Source: DATFRX01 sp035630615
Lineage (GTDB): Bacteria > Actinomycetota > Actinomycetes > Propionibacteriales > Nocardioidaceae
Length of the DNA stretch: 64,000 bases
Direction of reading: 5' to 3'
NCBI GenBank assembly: GCA_035630615.1
Contig: DASQKI010000012.1
Coordinates: forward strand, 1 to 64,000
Below, one piece after another: positions 50,706 through 57,437 of this stretch; the first letter of the stretch is position 1, and each line of letters opens with the position of its first letter. The position numbers and the translations under genes were made by a program. The notes below the pieces were generated by a model that saw nothing but the letters and a program-made list of their open reading frames with translations, ran no database searches and had not been told where the DNA came from.

Positions 50706-52163
50706 ATGACTGCCACGCTTAGCGAAGACCAGGCCGCCGACGACACCGGTGGCGTCGGTCGCATCGCCCGAGTCATCGGACCCGTCGTCGACGTCGAGTT
50801 CGCCACTGACGCGATGCCCGAGATGTACAACGCGTTGCATGCCGACGTCCAGCTCGGCGACGAGACGCGGATGCTGACGTTCGAGGTCGCCCAGCACATC
50901 GGCGACGGTATGGTCCGGGCGATCTCGATGCAGCCGACCGACGGTCTGGTCCGCGGCGCTGAGGTCCGTGACACCGGCAACCCGATCTCGGTGCCGGTGG
51001 GCGACGTGACCAAGGGCCATGTCTTCAACGTGCTCGGCGACTGCCTCAACCTCAAGGAGGGCGAGCAGCTCGACGTCAAGGAGCGGTGGCCGATCCATCG
51101 CCAACCGCCGGCCTTCGATGCGCTCGAGCCGAAGACCGAGATGTTCGAGACCGGCATCAAGGTGATCGACCTTCTGACGCCGTACGTACTCGGCGGCAAG
51201 ATCGCGCTGTTCGGCGGCGCGGGGGTCGGCAAGACCGTCATGATCCTCGAGATGATTTACCGGGTCGCGACCCAGCACTCCGGTGTGTCGGTCTTCTCCG
51301 GTGTCGGCGAGCGGACCCGCGAGGGCAACGACCTGATCACCGAGATGACCGAGTCCGGAGTCATCAAGCAGACCGCCCTGGTGTTCGGCCAGATGGACGA
51401 GCCCCCGGGCACCCGGCTTCGGGTCGGCCTCGCCGGTCTGACCATGGCGGAGTACTTCCGGGACGAGCAAAACCAGGACGTGTTGCTGTTCATCGACAAC
51501 ATCTTCCGGTTCACCCAGGCTGGCTCGGAGGTGTCGACGCTGCTCGGCCGGATGCCGTCCGCGGTCGGCTACCAGCCCAACCTGGCCGACGAGATGGGCA
51601 TCCTGCAGGAGCGGATCACCTCAACCCGAGGGCACTCCATCACCTCGGTCCAGGCGGTGTTCGTGCCAGCCGACGACTACACCGACCCGGCGCCGGCGAC
51701 GACGTTCGCCCACCTCGACGCGACGACCGAGCTTTCCCGTGAGATCGCCGCCCGAGGCCTTTACCCCGCGGTGGACCCGCTGTCGTCGTCGTCGCGGATC
51801 CTGGACCCGCTCTACATCAGCCAGGACCACTACGACACGGCGGTTCGGGTCAAGCAGATCCTTCAGCGCAACAAGGAGCTGCAGGACATCATCGCGATCC
51901 TCGGCATCGACGAGCTGTCCGAGGAGGACAAGATCATCGTCAACCGGGCTCGGCGGATCCAGCAGTTCCTGTCGCAGAACACCTACATGGCCGAGCAGTT
52001 CACCGGAGTCGCCGGCTCCTACGTGAAGCTGTCGGACAACATCGAGAGCTTCGCCAAGATCTGCGACGGCGAATACGACAACGTCGCCGAGCAGGCGTTC
52101 TTCAACGTCGGAACGCTGGACGACGTCGACAAGAAGTGGTCGGAGATCCAGAAGGAGCTGTGA
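50706..52163 (+). CDS. atpD: F1Fo ATP synthase subunit beta
   Basis: A 485-residue catalytic subunit. The P-loop is GGAGVGKT at 170-177, and the catalytic Glu202 lies in GVGERTREGNDL. The DELSEED-like lever is DELSEEDKIIV in the C-terminal domain. All residues for ATP synthesis are present. It starts 6 bp after atpG. Confidence 0.98.
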   Translation: MTATLSEDQAADDTGGVGRIARVIGPVVDVEFATDAMPEMYNALHADVQLGDETRMLTFEVAQHIGDGMVRAISMQPTDGLVRGAEVRDTGNPISVPVGDVTKGHVFNVLGDCLNLKEGEQLDVKERWPIHRQPPAFDALEPKTEMFETGIKVIDLLTPYVLGGKIALFGGAGVGKTVMILEMIYRVATQHSGVSVFSGVGERTREGNDLITEMTESGVIKQTALVFGQMDEPPGTRLRVGLAGLTMAEYFRDEQNQDVLLFIDNIFRFTQAGSEVSTLLGRMPSAVGYQPNLADEMGILQERITSTRGHSITSVQAVFVPADDYTDPAPATTFAHLDATTELSREIAARGLYPAVDPLSSSSRILDPLYISQDHYDTAVRVKQILQRNKELQDIIAILGIDELSEEDKIIVNRARRIQQFLSQNTYMAEQFTGVAGSYVKLSDNIESFAKICDGEYDNVAEQAFFNVGTLDDVDKKWSEIQKEL

Positions 52164-52167
52164 GCCC

Positions 52168-52563
52168 GTGGCTGAACCACTGCACGTGGAGCTCGTGGCG
52201 GCCGACCGTACGGTGTGGTCGGGCGACGCGACGATCGTGATCGCCCGTACCACCGAAGGCGACATCGGCATCCTGCCCGGCCACATGCCGGTGATGTCGC
52301 TGCTCGTCGACGGCATCGTCGAGATCCGGACGCCGGAGGGCGAATATTGCGTCGCCGCCGCCGACTCCGGCTTCCTCTCGGTCGCCCACGACCGAGTGTC
52401 GATCCTCGCCGAGCACGCCGAGATGTCCAGCGAGATCGACATCGAGAAGGCCCGTGACGACCTGGAGCGCGCGCACGAGACCGGCGAGGGCGACAGTGCC
52501 GAGCAGCGAGCGGCGATCCGTCGAGCCGAGGCCCGGATCCGGGCGTTCGAGAAGGCATCCTAA
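52168..52563 (+). CDS. atpC: F1Fo ATP synthase subunit epsilon
   Basis: A 131-residue subunit starting at GTG 52168, 4 bp after atpD. The N-terminal beta sandwich includes RTTEGDIGILPGHMPVMSLL and SGFLSVAHDRVSILAEHAE; the C-terminal helices (KARDDLERAHE, then RRAEARIRAFEKAS) are complete. The subunit couples rotation and can inhibit hydrolysis. It ends the operon. Confidence 0.95.
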   Translation: MAEPLHVELVAADRTVWSGDATIVIARTTEGDIGILPGHMPVMSLLVDGIVEIRTPEGEYCVAAADSGFLSVAHDRVSILAEHAEMSSEIDIEKARDDLERAHETGEGDSAEQRAAIRRAEARIRAFEKAS

Positions 52564-52635
52564 TCCAGCCGCGCGCGCTCCTCTGATTCTGTAGAGTCTG
52601 CGGCTGACTCATCGACGACAGGCGAGGGGCCCGTC

Positions 52636-53946
52636 ATGTTCTTGGGGAAGCGATTCGTGGCGAGCACGGCCGTCGTCGGTCTGTTCGTCTCGCTCGGACT
52701 GTCCGGATGCGGCGACGGCGATGCAGCGGACCTGGTCGAGGAAAGCCCGGAGACCACCGATCCGACCTCGGCCTCACCGTCGCCGACGCCGTCGCCTCAG
52801 AAGCCGGTCCGGCTGGCCTGGTACACCGCTCCCAGCAACGGCTCCCACAACTCCGTGCAGAGCGCGGTCGTCCAGGAGTGCGTCAAGGCATCGCAGGGTC
52901 GCTATTCGATCGAGGTCAACCAGCTTCCGGCCGACTACAACGAGCAGCAGGCACGGCTCGAAACGGCCCTGGCGGCCGGTGGGCTGATCGACCTGATGAG
53001 CGTCGACGTCAGCCTCCTCGGCCGGTTCGTCGACCGACGCCAACTCGCCGCGCTTCCGGCGACCGATCAACGTCGGCTGCGCGAAACCGTGCTGGGCGGG
53101 CCGCTGGCCGCCAACACGGTCTACGGCGACGTCGTCGCCTTCCCGATGTACGCCAACACCCAACTGCTGTGGTATCGCAAGTCGGCCGCCAAGCGAGCCA
53201 AGCTCGACCTGGCTCGGCCGGTGACCTGGGATCGGCTCATCGCGGCTGCAGAGGCGGCCAAGACCAGCGTCCAGGTGCAGGCCCGGCGCTACGAGGGCTA
53301 CGTGGTCTGGCTCAACGCGCTGATCGCCGGCGCCGGTGGCGACGTGCGGCGGCCGGACTCGCGCGCCGGGCGGGTCGCGGCACGTGTCATCCGACAGCTC
53401 GCCACGTCGCGGGCGGGCGACCCGAAGCTCAACAAGACGACCGAGCTCGAGACGCAGCGTCGCTTCCTCGCCGGCCGCGCCGGGTTCATGCTCAACTGGC
53501 CGTACGTGTGGTCGCTCACCGGTCAGCGATGGAAGCACGGCGATCTCGGCTGGGCGATGTATCCCCGGACCGAGCCGGATCGCCCGGCCGCCCCGCCGAT
53601 CGGTGGGGTCTCGGTGGCCGTGCCTGCCTCGTCGACGCATCAGGAGCTGGCACTCGAGGCGGCCCGCTGCCTCACCTCGCCCGAGCACCAGGCGAGGCTC
53701 GTGACGGAGAGCGGCGGCTTCCTCGCGCCGACGGCCTCGGTCTACAACGATCCGAAGGTGCGCCGGGCCTACCCGATGGCCGACCTGCTGCGAGAGAGCC
53801 TCCAGCGCGGCGTTCCTCGCCCCGTCGTCGGCGGCTATCAAGACATCAGCCGGGCACTCCTGAAGACGTTCTGGCCGCCCGACCGGGTCGACCCCGCAAC
53901 GACCCCCAAGCAGGCTCAGCGGGCGATTGATGCGGCCTTACCCTGA
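52636..53946 (+). CDS. Extracellular solute-binding lipoprotein (ABC type), orphan
   Basis: A 436-residue lipoprotein. The signal sequence ends in the lipobox LSGC near residue 30, followed by a Ser/Thr/Pro spacer (TSASPSPTPSPQ). The body has the bacterial sugar-type binding-protein fold: NQLPADYNEQQARLETALA, LIDLMSVDV, FPMYANTQLLWYRK, GRAGFMLNWPYVW and PIGGVSVAVPASS. No permease or ATPase gene is nearby, so its membrane partners must be elsewhere or shared. A TAGAGT box at about 52591 could be its promoter. Confidence 0.88.
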   Translation: MFLGKRFVASTAVVGLFVSLGLSGCGDGDAADLVEESPETTDPTSASPSPTPSPQKPVRLAWYTAPSNGSHNSVQSAVVQECVKASQGRYSIEVNQLPADYNEQQARLETALAAGGLIDLMSVDVSLLGRFVDRRQLAALPATDQRRLRETVLGGPLAANTVYGDVVAFPMYANTQLLWYRKSAAKRAKLDLARPVTWDRLIAAAEAAKTSVQVQARRYEGYVVWLNALIAGAGGDVRRPDSRAGRVAARVIRQLATSRAGDPKLNKTTELETQRRFLAGRAGFMLNWPYVWSLTGQRWKHGDLGWAMYPRTEPDRPAAPPIGGVSVAVPASSTHQELALEAARCLTSPEHQARLVTESGGFLAPTASVYNDPKVRRAYPMADLLRESLQRGVPRPVVGGYQDISRALLKTFWPPDRVDPATTPKQAQRAIDAALP

Positions 53947-54018
53947 TCCGCCGCTCGGGACGACACGCTTGACGGGTACGGTGGTGCCTTCGTTGCATCC
54001 GGGCAAGGACACGGGGCC

Positions 54019-54468
54019 ATGTTGCAGTGGGACTGGTTGGTCGATGTCGTAGGAGTGGCGCTCGTCCTTGCGCTCCTACTGCCGATCGGCCTCATTCTGC
54101 GTCGACGATGGATCTCGCGTCGCGGCACGGCCTTCGAGCTCAGCGTCAACACTCGCTCGACCGGCACGACGCCGCGCGGCTGGACGCTAGGCCTCGGCCG
54201 CTATCAAGCCGACCAGCTCGACTGGTATCGCTTCTTCTCCCTGTCGTGGCGGCCAAAGCGTCGGTTTCATCGCGGTGACATGGAGGTCATCGAACGCCGC
54301 ACGCCGGAGGGGTCGGAGGCGTACGCGTTGTACTCCGGGCACATCGTCGTCGAGTTTCAGACCGGCCGCGGTCCCGTCCAGCTCGCGATGAGCGAGCCCT
54401 CTCTGACGGCACTGCTGGCCTGGCTCGAGTCGGCCCCGCCGGGGCGCCAGTCGCGTCGCGTCGTCTAG
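54019..54468 (+). CDS. DUF2550 domain-containing membrane protein
   Basis: A 149-residue protein with one N-terminal transmembrane segment (VVGVALVLALLLPIGLIL) and a cytoplasmic domain with RGTAFELSVNT, GWTLGLGRYQADQLDWYRFFSL and VEFQTGRGPVQLAMSE. I recognise it as DUF2550, an actinobacterial family normally encoded just after atpC. Function is unknown; here a lipoprotein gene separates the two. It overlaps the convergent cobO gene by 4 bp. Confidence 0.85.
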   Translation: MLQWDWLVDVVGVALVLALLLPIGLILRRRWISRRGTAFELSVNTRSTGTTPRGWTLGLGRYQADQLDWYRFFSLSWRPKRRFHRGDMEVIERRTPEGSEAYALYSGHIVVEFQTGRGPVQLAMSEPSLTALLAWLESAPPGRQSRRVV

Positions 54469-55052
54469 GCCGACGGCGTCGCGCGCTCGCCACCCGGCAC
54501 CCACATCACGTCGCCGCGCTCCCGGTTGGCGTAGCGGGCCAGGATGAACAGCAGGTCCGAGGCGCGATTGAGGTACGTGATCGCCAGCATGTTCATGGCG
54601 TCGCCGTGCTCCGCGTACGCCGCCCACGCCGACCGCTCGGCCCGGCGGACGGTCGTACACGCGATCTGCAGCAGCGCCGACCCGGTGGAGCCGCCCGGCA
54701 GGATGAATGAACGCAGCTTGGGCAGGTCTGCGTTGTAGCGATCGCACCAGCTCTCGAGTCGGTCGATGTAGGGCTGAGTGACACGAAGCGGCGGAAAGTC
54801 CGGGTTGGGCGTGACCGGCATGCACAGGTCGGCGCCGACGTCGAACAGGTCGTTTTGGACCGTTGTCAGCGCATCGATGACGTCGGCGTCGAGATCGCCG
54901 GCCGCGAGGGCGTGGCCGAGGTGGGCGTTGGCCTCGTTGACGTCGCCGTACGCGTGGACTCGGAGATCGGTCTTCGCGGTCTCACTCATGTCGCCGAGAC
55001 GCGTGTTGCCCTTGTCGCCGGTCCGGGTGTAGATCCGCGTGAGATTGACCAT
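54465..55052 (-). CDS. Cob(I)yrinic acid a,c-diamide/cob(I)alamin adenosyltransferase, PduO type
   Basis: A 195-residue trimeric enzyme that forms adenosylcobalamin from ATP and cob(I)alamin. The ATP-binding N-terminus is IYTRTGDKGNTRLGD, and later motifs are GDVNEANAHLGHA, LQNDLFDVGAD-type sequence (VQNDLFDVGADLC), FILPGGSTGSALLQIACTTVRRAERS and YLNRASDLLFILAR. It supplies the cofactor for B12 enzymes such as the MeaA-type mutase 2.4 kb away. TAGGGT lies 6 nt before the ATG, predicting a leaderless mRNA. Confidence 0.95.
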   Translation of the reverse strand: MVNLTRIYTRTGDKGNTRLGDMSETAKTDLRVHAYGDVNEANAHLGHALAAGDLDADVIDALTTVQNDLFDVGADLCMPVTPNPDFPPLRVTQPYIDRLESWCDRYNADLPKLRSFILPGGSTGSALLQIACTTVRRAERSAWAAYAEHGDAMNMLAITYLNRASDLLFILARYANRERGDVMWVPGGERATPSA

Positions 55053-55058
55053 GCCTCC

Positions 55059-55064
55059 ACCCTA
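55059..55064 (-). promoter_or_regulatory. TAGGGT -10 box of the cobalamin adenosyltransferase gene (leaderless start)
   Basis: Read on the minus strand, TAGGGT is 6 nt upstream of the ATG at 55052. It lies just beside the first copy of the 44-bp direct repeat. Confidence 0.5.
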
Positions 55065-55068
55065 GGTG

Positions 55069-55112
55069 GGGTCGATAGGCTCCGGCTCGGACATGGGACT
55101 GACTTCACAGAC
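55069..55112. repeat. 44-bp direct repeat, copy 1
   Basis: Identical to 55997-56040 except for one base (T at 55104 for C). It contains a TAGGCT -10 box and an ATG beginning a short frame that stops after 16 codons. The two copies bracket the rRNA methyltransferase gene with a period of 928 bp. Confidence 0.95.
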
Positions 55113-55147
55113 GCGCAACCTGACAGACCGGACCGGTAAGTGATCCG

Positions 55148-55993
55148 GTGGTGATCGGGCACGTTGTGCGGCTTCTGGTATGTCCGTACTGCGGCGAGTC
55201 GATGGCGGAGACCGATGGCTCGCTGTCGTGCCGAGCAGGTCATGCGTTCGACATCGCCCGCCAGGGGTATGTCAGCCTGCTGCCTTCGGGCTGGCGTGGC
55301 GAAGCCGGCGACACGGCCGCCATGGTGCGCGCCCGCGAGCGATTCTTGGCCGCCGGTCACTTCGCTCCGCTGGCCTCGAGGCTCGCCGACCTCGCCGCGG
55401 GGCAGGCGGCCGACAGCCCCGGATGTGTTGTCGATGCCGGTGTGGGGACCGGGTACTACCTCGCTGCGGTGATGGAGCGGCTGCCTGATCGAGTAGGGCT
55501 GGGACTGGACGTATCGAAGTACGCCCTTCGCCGGGCGGCCCGAGCACACGATCGGGTCGGCGCGGTTGGATGCGACATTTGGCACGGCCTGCCAGTGGCG
55601 GACAGCGTCGCTGTTGTCGTGCTGAACGTTTTTGCGCCGCGTAACGCCGCGGAGCTGGCTCGTGTCCTGCATCCGTCGGGCCGGCTGTTGGTGGTCACTC
55701 CATCCAGCGCGCATCTTGGCGAGTTGGTGTCCGATCTCGACCTCGTCACGGTCGACGAACACAAGCCGAGGCGTCTCGCCGAGCAGTTGGGTCACTCCTT
55801 CGAGTTCGTGGACCGGCAAGAGGTGACGGCGACGACTTCACTGTCCCGCGACGAGGTCGAATCCGTCGTTCGGATGGGCCCCAGCGCCTGGCACGCCGAT
55901 TCCGAGGCGATCGCTGAGCGCGTCCGACAGCTTCCAGAACCGGTCCGGGTCACTCTCTCGGTCACGATCGGCCGCTACCGGCCGTCCGAATGA
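55148..55993 (+). CDS. 23S rRNA (guanine-N1)-methyltransferase, RlmA/TlrB-like
   Basis: A 281-residue SAM-dependent methyltransferase. The N-terminal zinc finger has CPYCGESM and LSCRAGHAFDIARQGYVSLL, diagnostic of RlmA enzymes that modify G745 or G748 in 23S rRNA helix 35. The SAM site is VVDAGVGTGYYLAAV, and VVVLNVFAPRNAAELARVLHPSG matches the catalytic core. The TlrB branch protects producers of mycinosylated macrolides, so a resistance role is possible but not shown. The start is uncertain (GTG 55148 or 55151). Codon bias is slightly weaker than in neighbours, and a 44-bp direct repeat flanks the gene, suggesting insertion. Confidence 0.88.
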   Translation: MVIGHVVRLLVCPYCGESMAETDGSLSCRAGHAFDIARQGYVSLLPSGWRGEAGDTAAMVRARERFLAAGHFAPLASRLADLAAGQAADSPGCVVDAGVGTGYYLAAVMERLPDRVGLGLDVSKYALRRAARAHDRVGAVGCDIWHGLPVADSVAVVVLNVFAPRNAAELARVLHPSGRLLVVTPSSAHLGELVSDLDLVTVDEHKPRRLAEQLGHSFEFVDRQEVTATTSLSRDEVESVVRMGPSAWHADSEAIAERVRQLPEPVRVTLSVTIGRYRPSE

Positions 55994-55996
55994 CGC

Positions 55997-56040
55997 GGGT
56001 CGATAGGCTCCGGCTCGGACATGGGACTGACCTCACAGAC
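55997..56040. repeat. 44-bp direct repeat, copy 2
   Basis: The second copy carries the TAGGCT -10 box and, at 56021, an ATG in frame with the 3-hydroxybutyryl-CoA dehydrogenase gene. The first copy has the same ATG but its frame soon ends, so copy 2 looks like the functional promoter region and copy 1 the duplicate left at the far end of the inserted gene. Confidence 0.95.
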
Positions 56041-56053
56041 AAGGCGACGACTG

Positions 56054-56914
56054 ATGGCAGACACGGGCAAGCTGACGGTAGTGGGCGCGGGGCTGATGGG
56101 GTCAGGCATCGCCCAGGTGTCCGCGGTCGCGGGCTGGCAGGTGACGCTGCGCGACGTGACGACCGATGCGCTCGACCGCGCGCGCGGGACCATCGAGAGC
56201 TCGCTCGCGAAGTTCGTCGACAAGGAGAAGATCACGTCGGACGAACGGGACGCCGCACTCGGTCGGATTGCAACGACGACCGACCTCGAGGCGTCGGCCG
56301 CCGACGCTGACCTCGTCGTCGAGGCGGTGTTCGAAGAGGTCGAGCTGAAGCGCGAGATCTTCTCGACCCTCGACCGGATCTGCCGTGACGACGCCGTGCT
56401 CGCCACCAACACGTCGGCCATCCCGGTCACCAAGATCGCCGCCGCCACCCAGCGCCCCGAATCGGTCGTCGGAGCGCACTTCTTCTCGCCGGTGCCGATG
56501 ATGCGGCTGTGCGAGCTCGTACGCGGCCACCGGACCACCGACGAGACGCTTGCCCGGGCCCGGTCGTACGCCGAGGGCGTCGGCAAGACCTGCATCGTGG
56601 TCAACCGAGACGTGGCCGGGTTCGTCACGACACGGTTGATCAGCGCCCTCGCCGTCGAGGCGATCAAGCTCTACGAGAGCGGCGTGGCCACCGCCGAGGA
56701 CATCGACGTCGCCTGTCAGCTCGGGTTCGGCCATGCCATGGGGCCGCTTGCCACGACCGATCTGACCGGGATCGACGTATTACGGCACGCCACGTCGAAC
56801 ATCTGGGCCGAATGCGCCGACCCGAAGTTCTATCCGCCCGAGATACTGTCGCGGATGGTCGACGCCGGCGACCTCGGCCGCAAGACGGGTCGAGGGTTCT
56901 TCTCGTACGACTGA
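56054..56914 (+). CDS. 3-hydroxybutyryl-CoA dehydrogenase
   Basis: A 286-residue NAD(P)-dependent 3-hydroxyacyl-CoA dehydrogenase. The Rossmann motif is VVGAGLMGSGIAQVSA, followed by VVEAVFEEVELKREIF. Catalytic residues lie in TNTSAIPVTKIA (Ser) and GAHFFSPVPMMRLCELV (His), and the C-terminal domain has GFVTTRLISAL and LGFGHAMGPLATTDLTGID. It interconverts acetoacetyl-CoA and 3-hydroxybutyryl-CoA, upstream of crotonyl-CoA and ethylmalonyl-CoA chemistry. ATG 56054 opens the usual N-terminus; an in-frame ATG at 56021 inside the repeat may also be used. Confidence 0.95.
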   Translation: MADTGKLTVVGAGLMGSGIAQVSAVAGWQVTLRDVTTDALDRARGTIESSLAKFVDKEKITSDERDAALGRIATTTDLEASAADADLVVEAVFEEVELKREIFSTLDRICRDDAVLATNTSAIPVTKIAAATQRPESVVGAHFFSPVPMMRLCELVRGHRTTDETLARARSYAEGVGKTCIVVNRDVAGFVTTRLISALAVEAIKLYESGVATAEDIDVACQLGFGHAMGPLATTDLTGIDVLRHATSNIWAECADPKFYPPEILSRMVDAGDLGRKTGRGFFSYD

Positions 56915-57059
56915 CGTATCAGACGTACGATTCTTCACCTCCTCTCCGGTGTGAACACGTCCTTTTCCACGTGGGGGGACAACCTTCTGGGGATTGGCGG
57001 CGTCTGTTCCTATGAGGACGGTTGCCGCGGGGGCGGCTCCGGATGCGGGGAGGGGCGCG

Positions 57060-57386
57060 ATGTCAGATAGCTTGAGCGGGACACCGGCGACGATCCTGCA
57101 CGTTATTGGACGCCTTGACGGCACGTCGGTCAGCGAAGCCCGAGAGCGTCTTCACGCGGCGATCGCCGCAGCGGACTCCGACGTCGTGCTCGACGTCAGC
57201 GGAGTCCAGTGGGTCGATGTCACGGGCCTGGGCATGATTGTGGACGCTCACTGGCGGCTTCGCCGGCAGGGCCGGAGGCTCGTCTTGCGAGGCTGCCCAC
57301 CGCAGATGCGGCGCGCGCTCGCGGTTACGCGGTTGCGTCGCGTGCTGGCGATGGAGCGCGAGGAGGCGGCGCCCTCGGCGGCGTGA
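57060..57386 (+). CDS. STAS-domain protein, anti-sigma factor antagonist-like
   Basis: A 108-residue single STAS domain. The fold shows ILHVIGRLDGTSVSEARERL, VVLDVSGVQWVDVTGLGMIV and a Cys/Arg-rich C-terminal half. The phosphoacceptor position of anti-anti-sigma factors (Ser/Thr before GLG) is occupied by Thr in DVTGLG, so switching by an RsbW-type kinase is possible. No kinase or sigma gene is adjacent; the SigF-like gene 47 kb away is a conceivable target. It is 51 bp upstream of the mutase gene. Confidence 0.85.
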   Translation: MSDSLSGTPATILHVIGRLDGTSVSEARERLHAAIAAADSDVVLDVSGVQWVDVTGLGMIVDAHWRLRRQGRRLVLRGCPPQMRRALAVTRLRRVLAMEREEAAPSAA

Positions 57387-57425
57387 GTCCGCTCACGAGA
57401 CGGCATCGCCATCGTCCGTTACACC

Positions 57426-57431
57426 TACGCT
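57426..57431 (+). promoter_or_regulatory. TACGCT -10 box of the mutase gene (leaderless start)
   Basis: TACGCT lies 6 nt before the ATG at 57438, with no ribosome site between. Confidence 0.5.
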
Positions 57432-57437
57432 GTCAAC

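Noticed and set aside
55053..55147. Cobalamin riboswitch near the adenosyltransferase and mutase genes
   Set aside because: The adenosyltransferase appears leaderless, the mutase -10 lies 6 nt before its ATG, and no B12-box-like sequence was seen.
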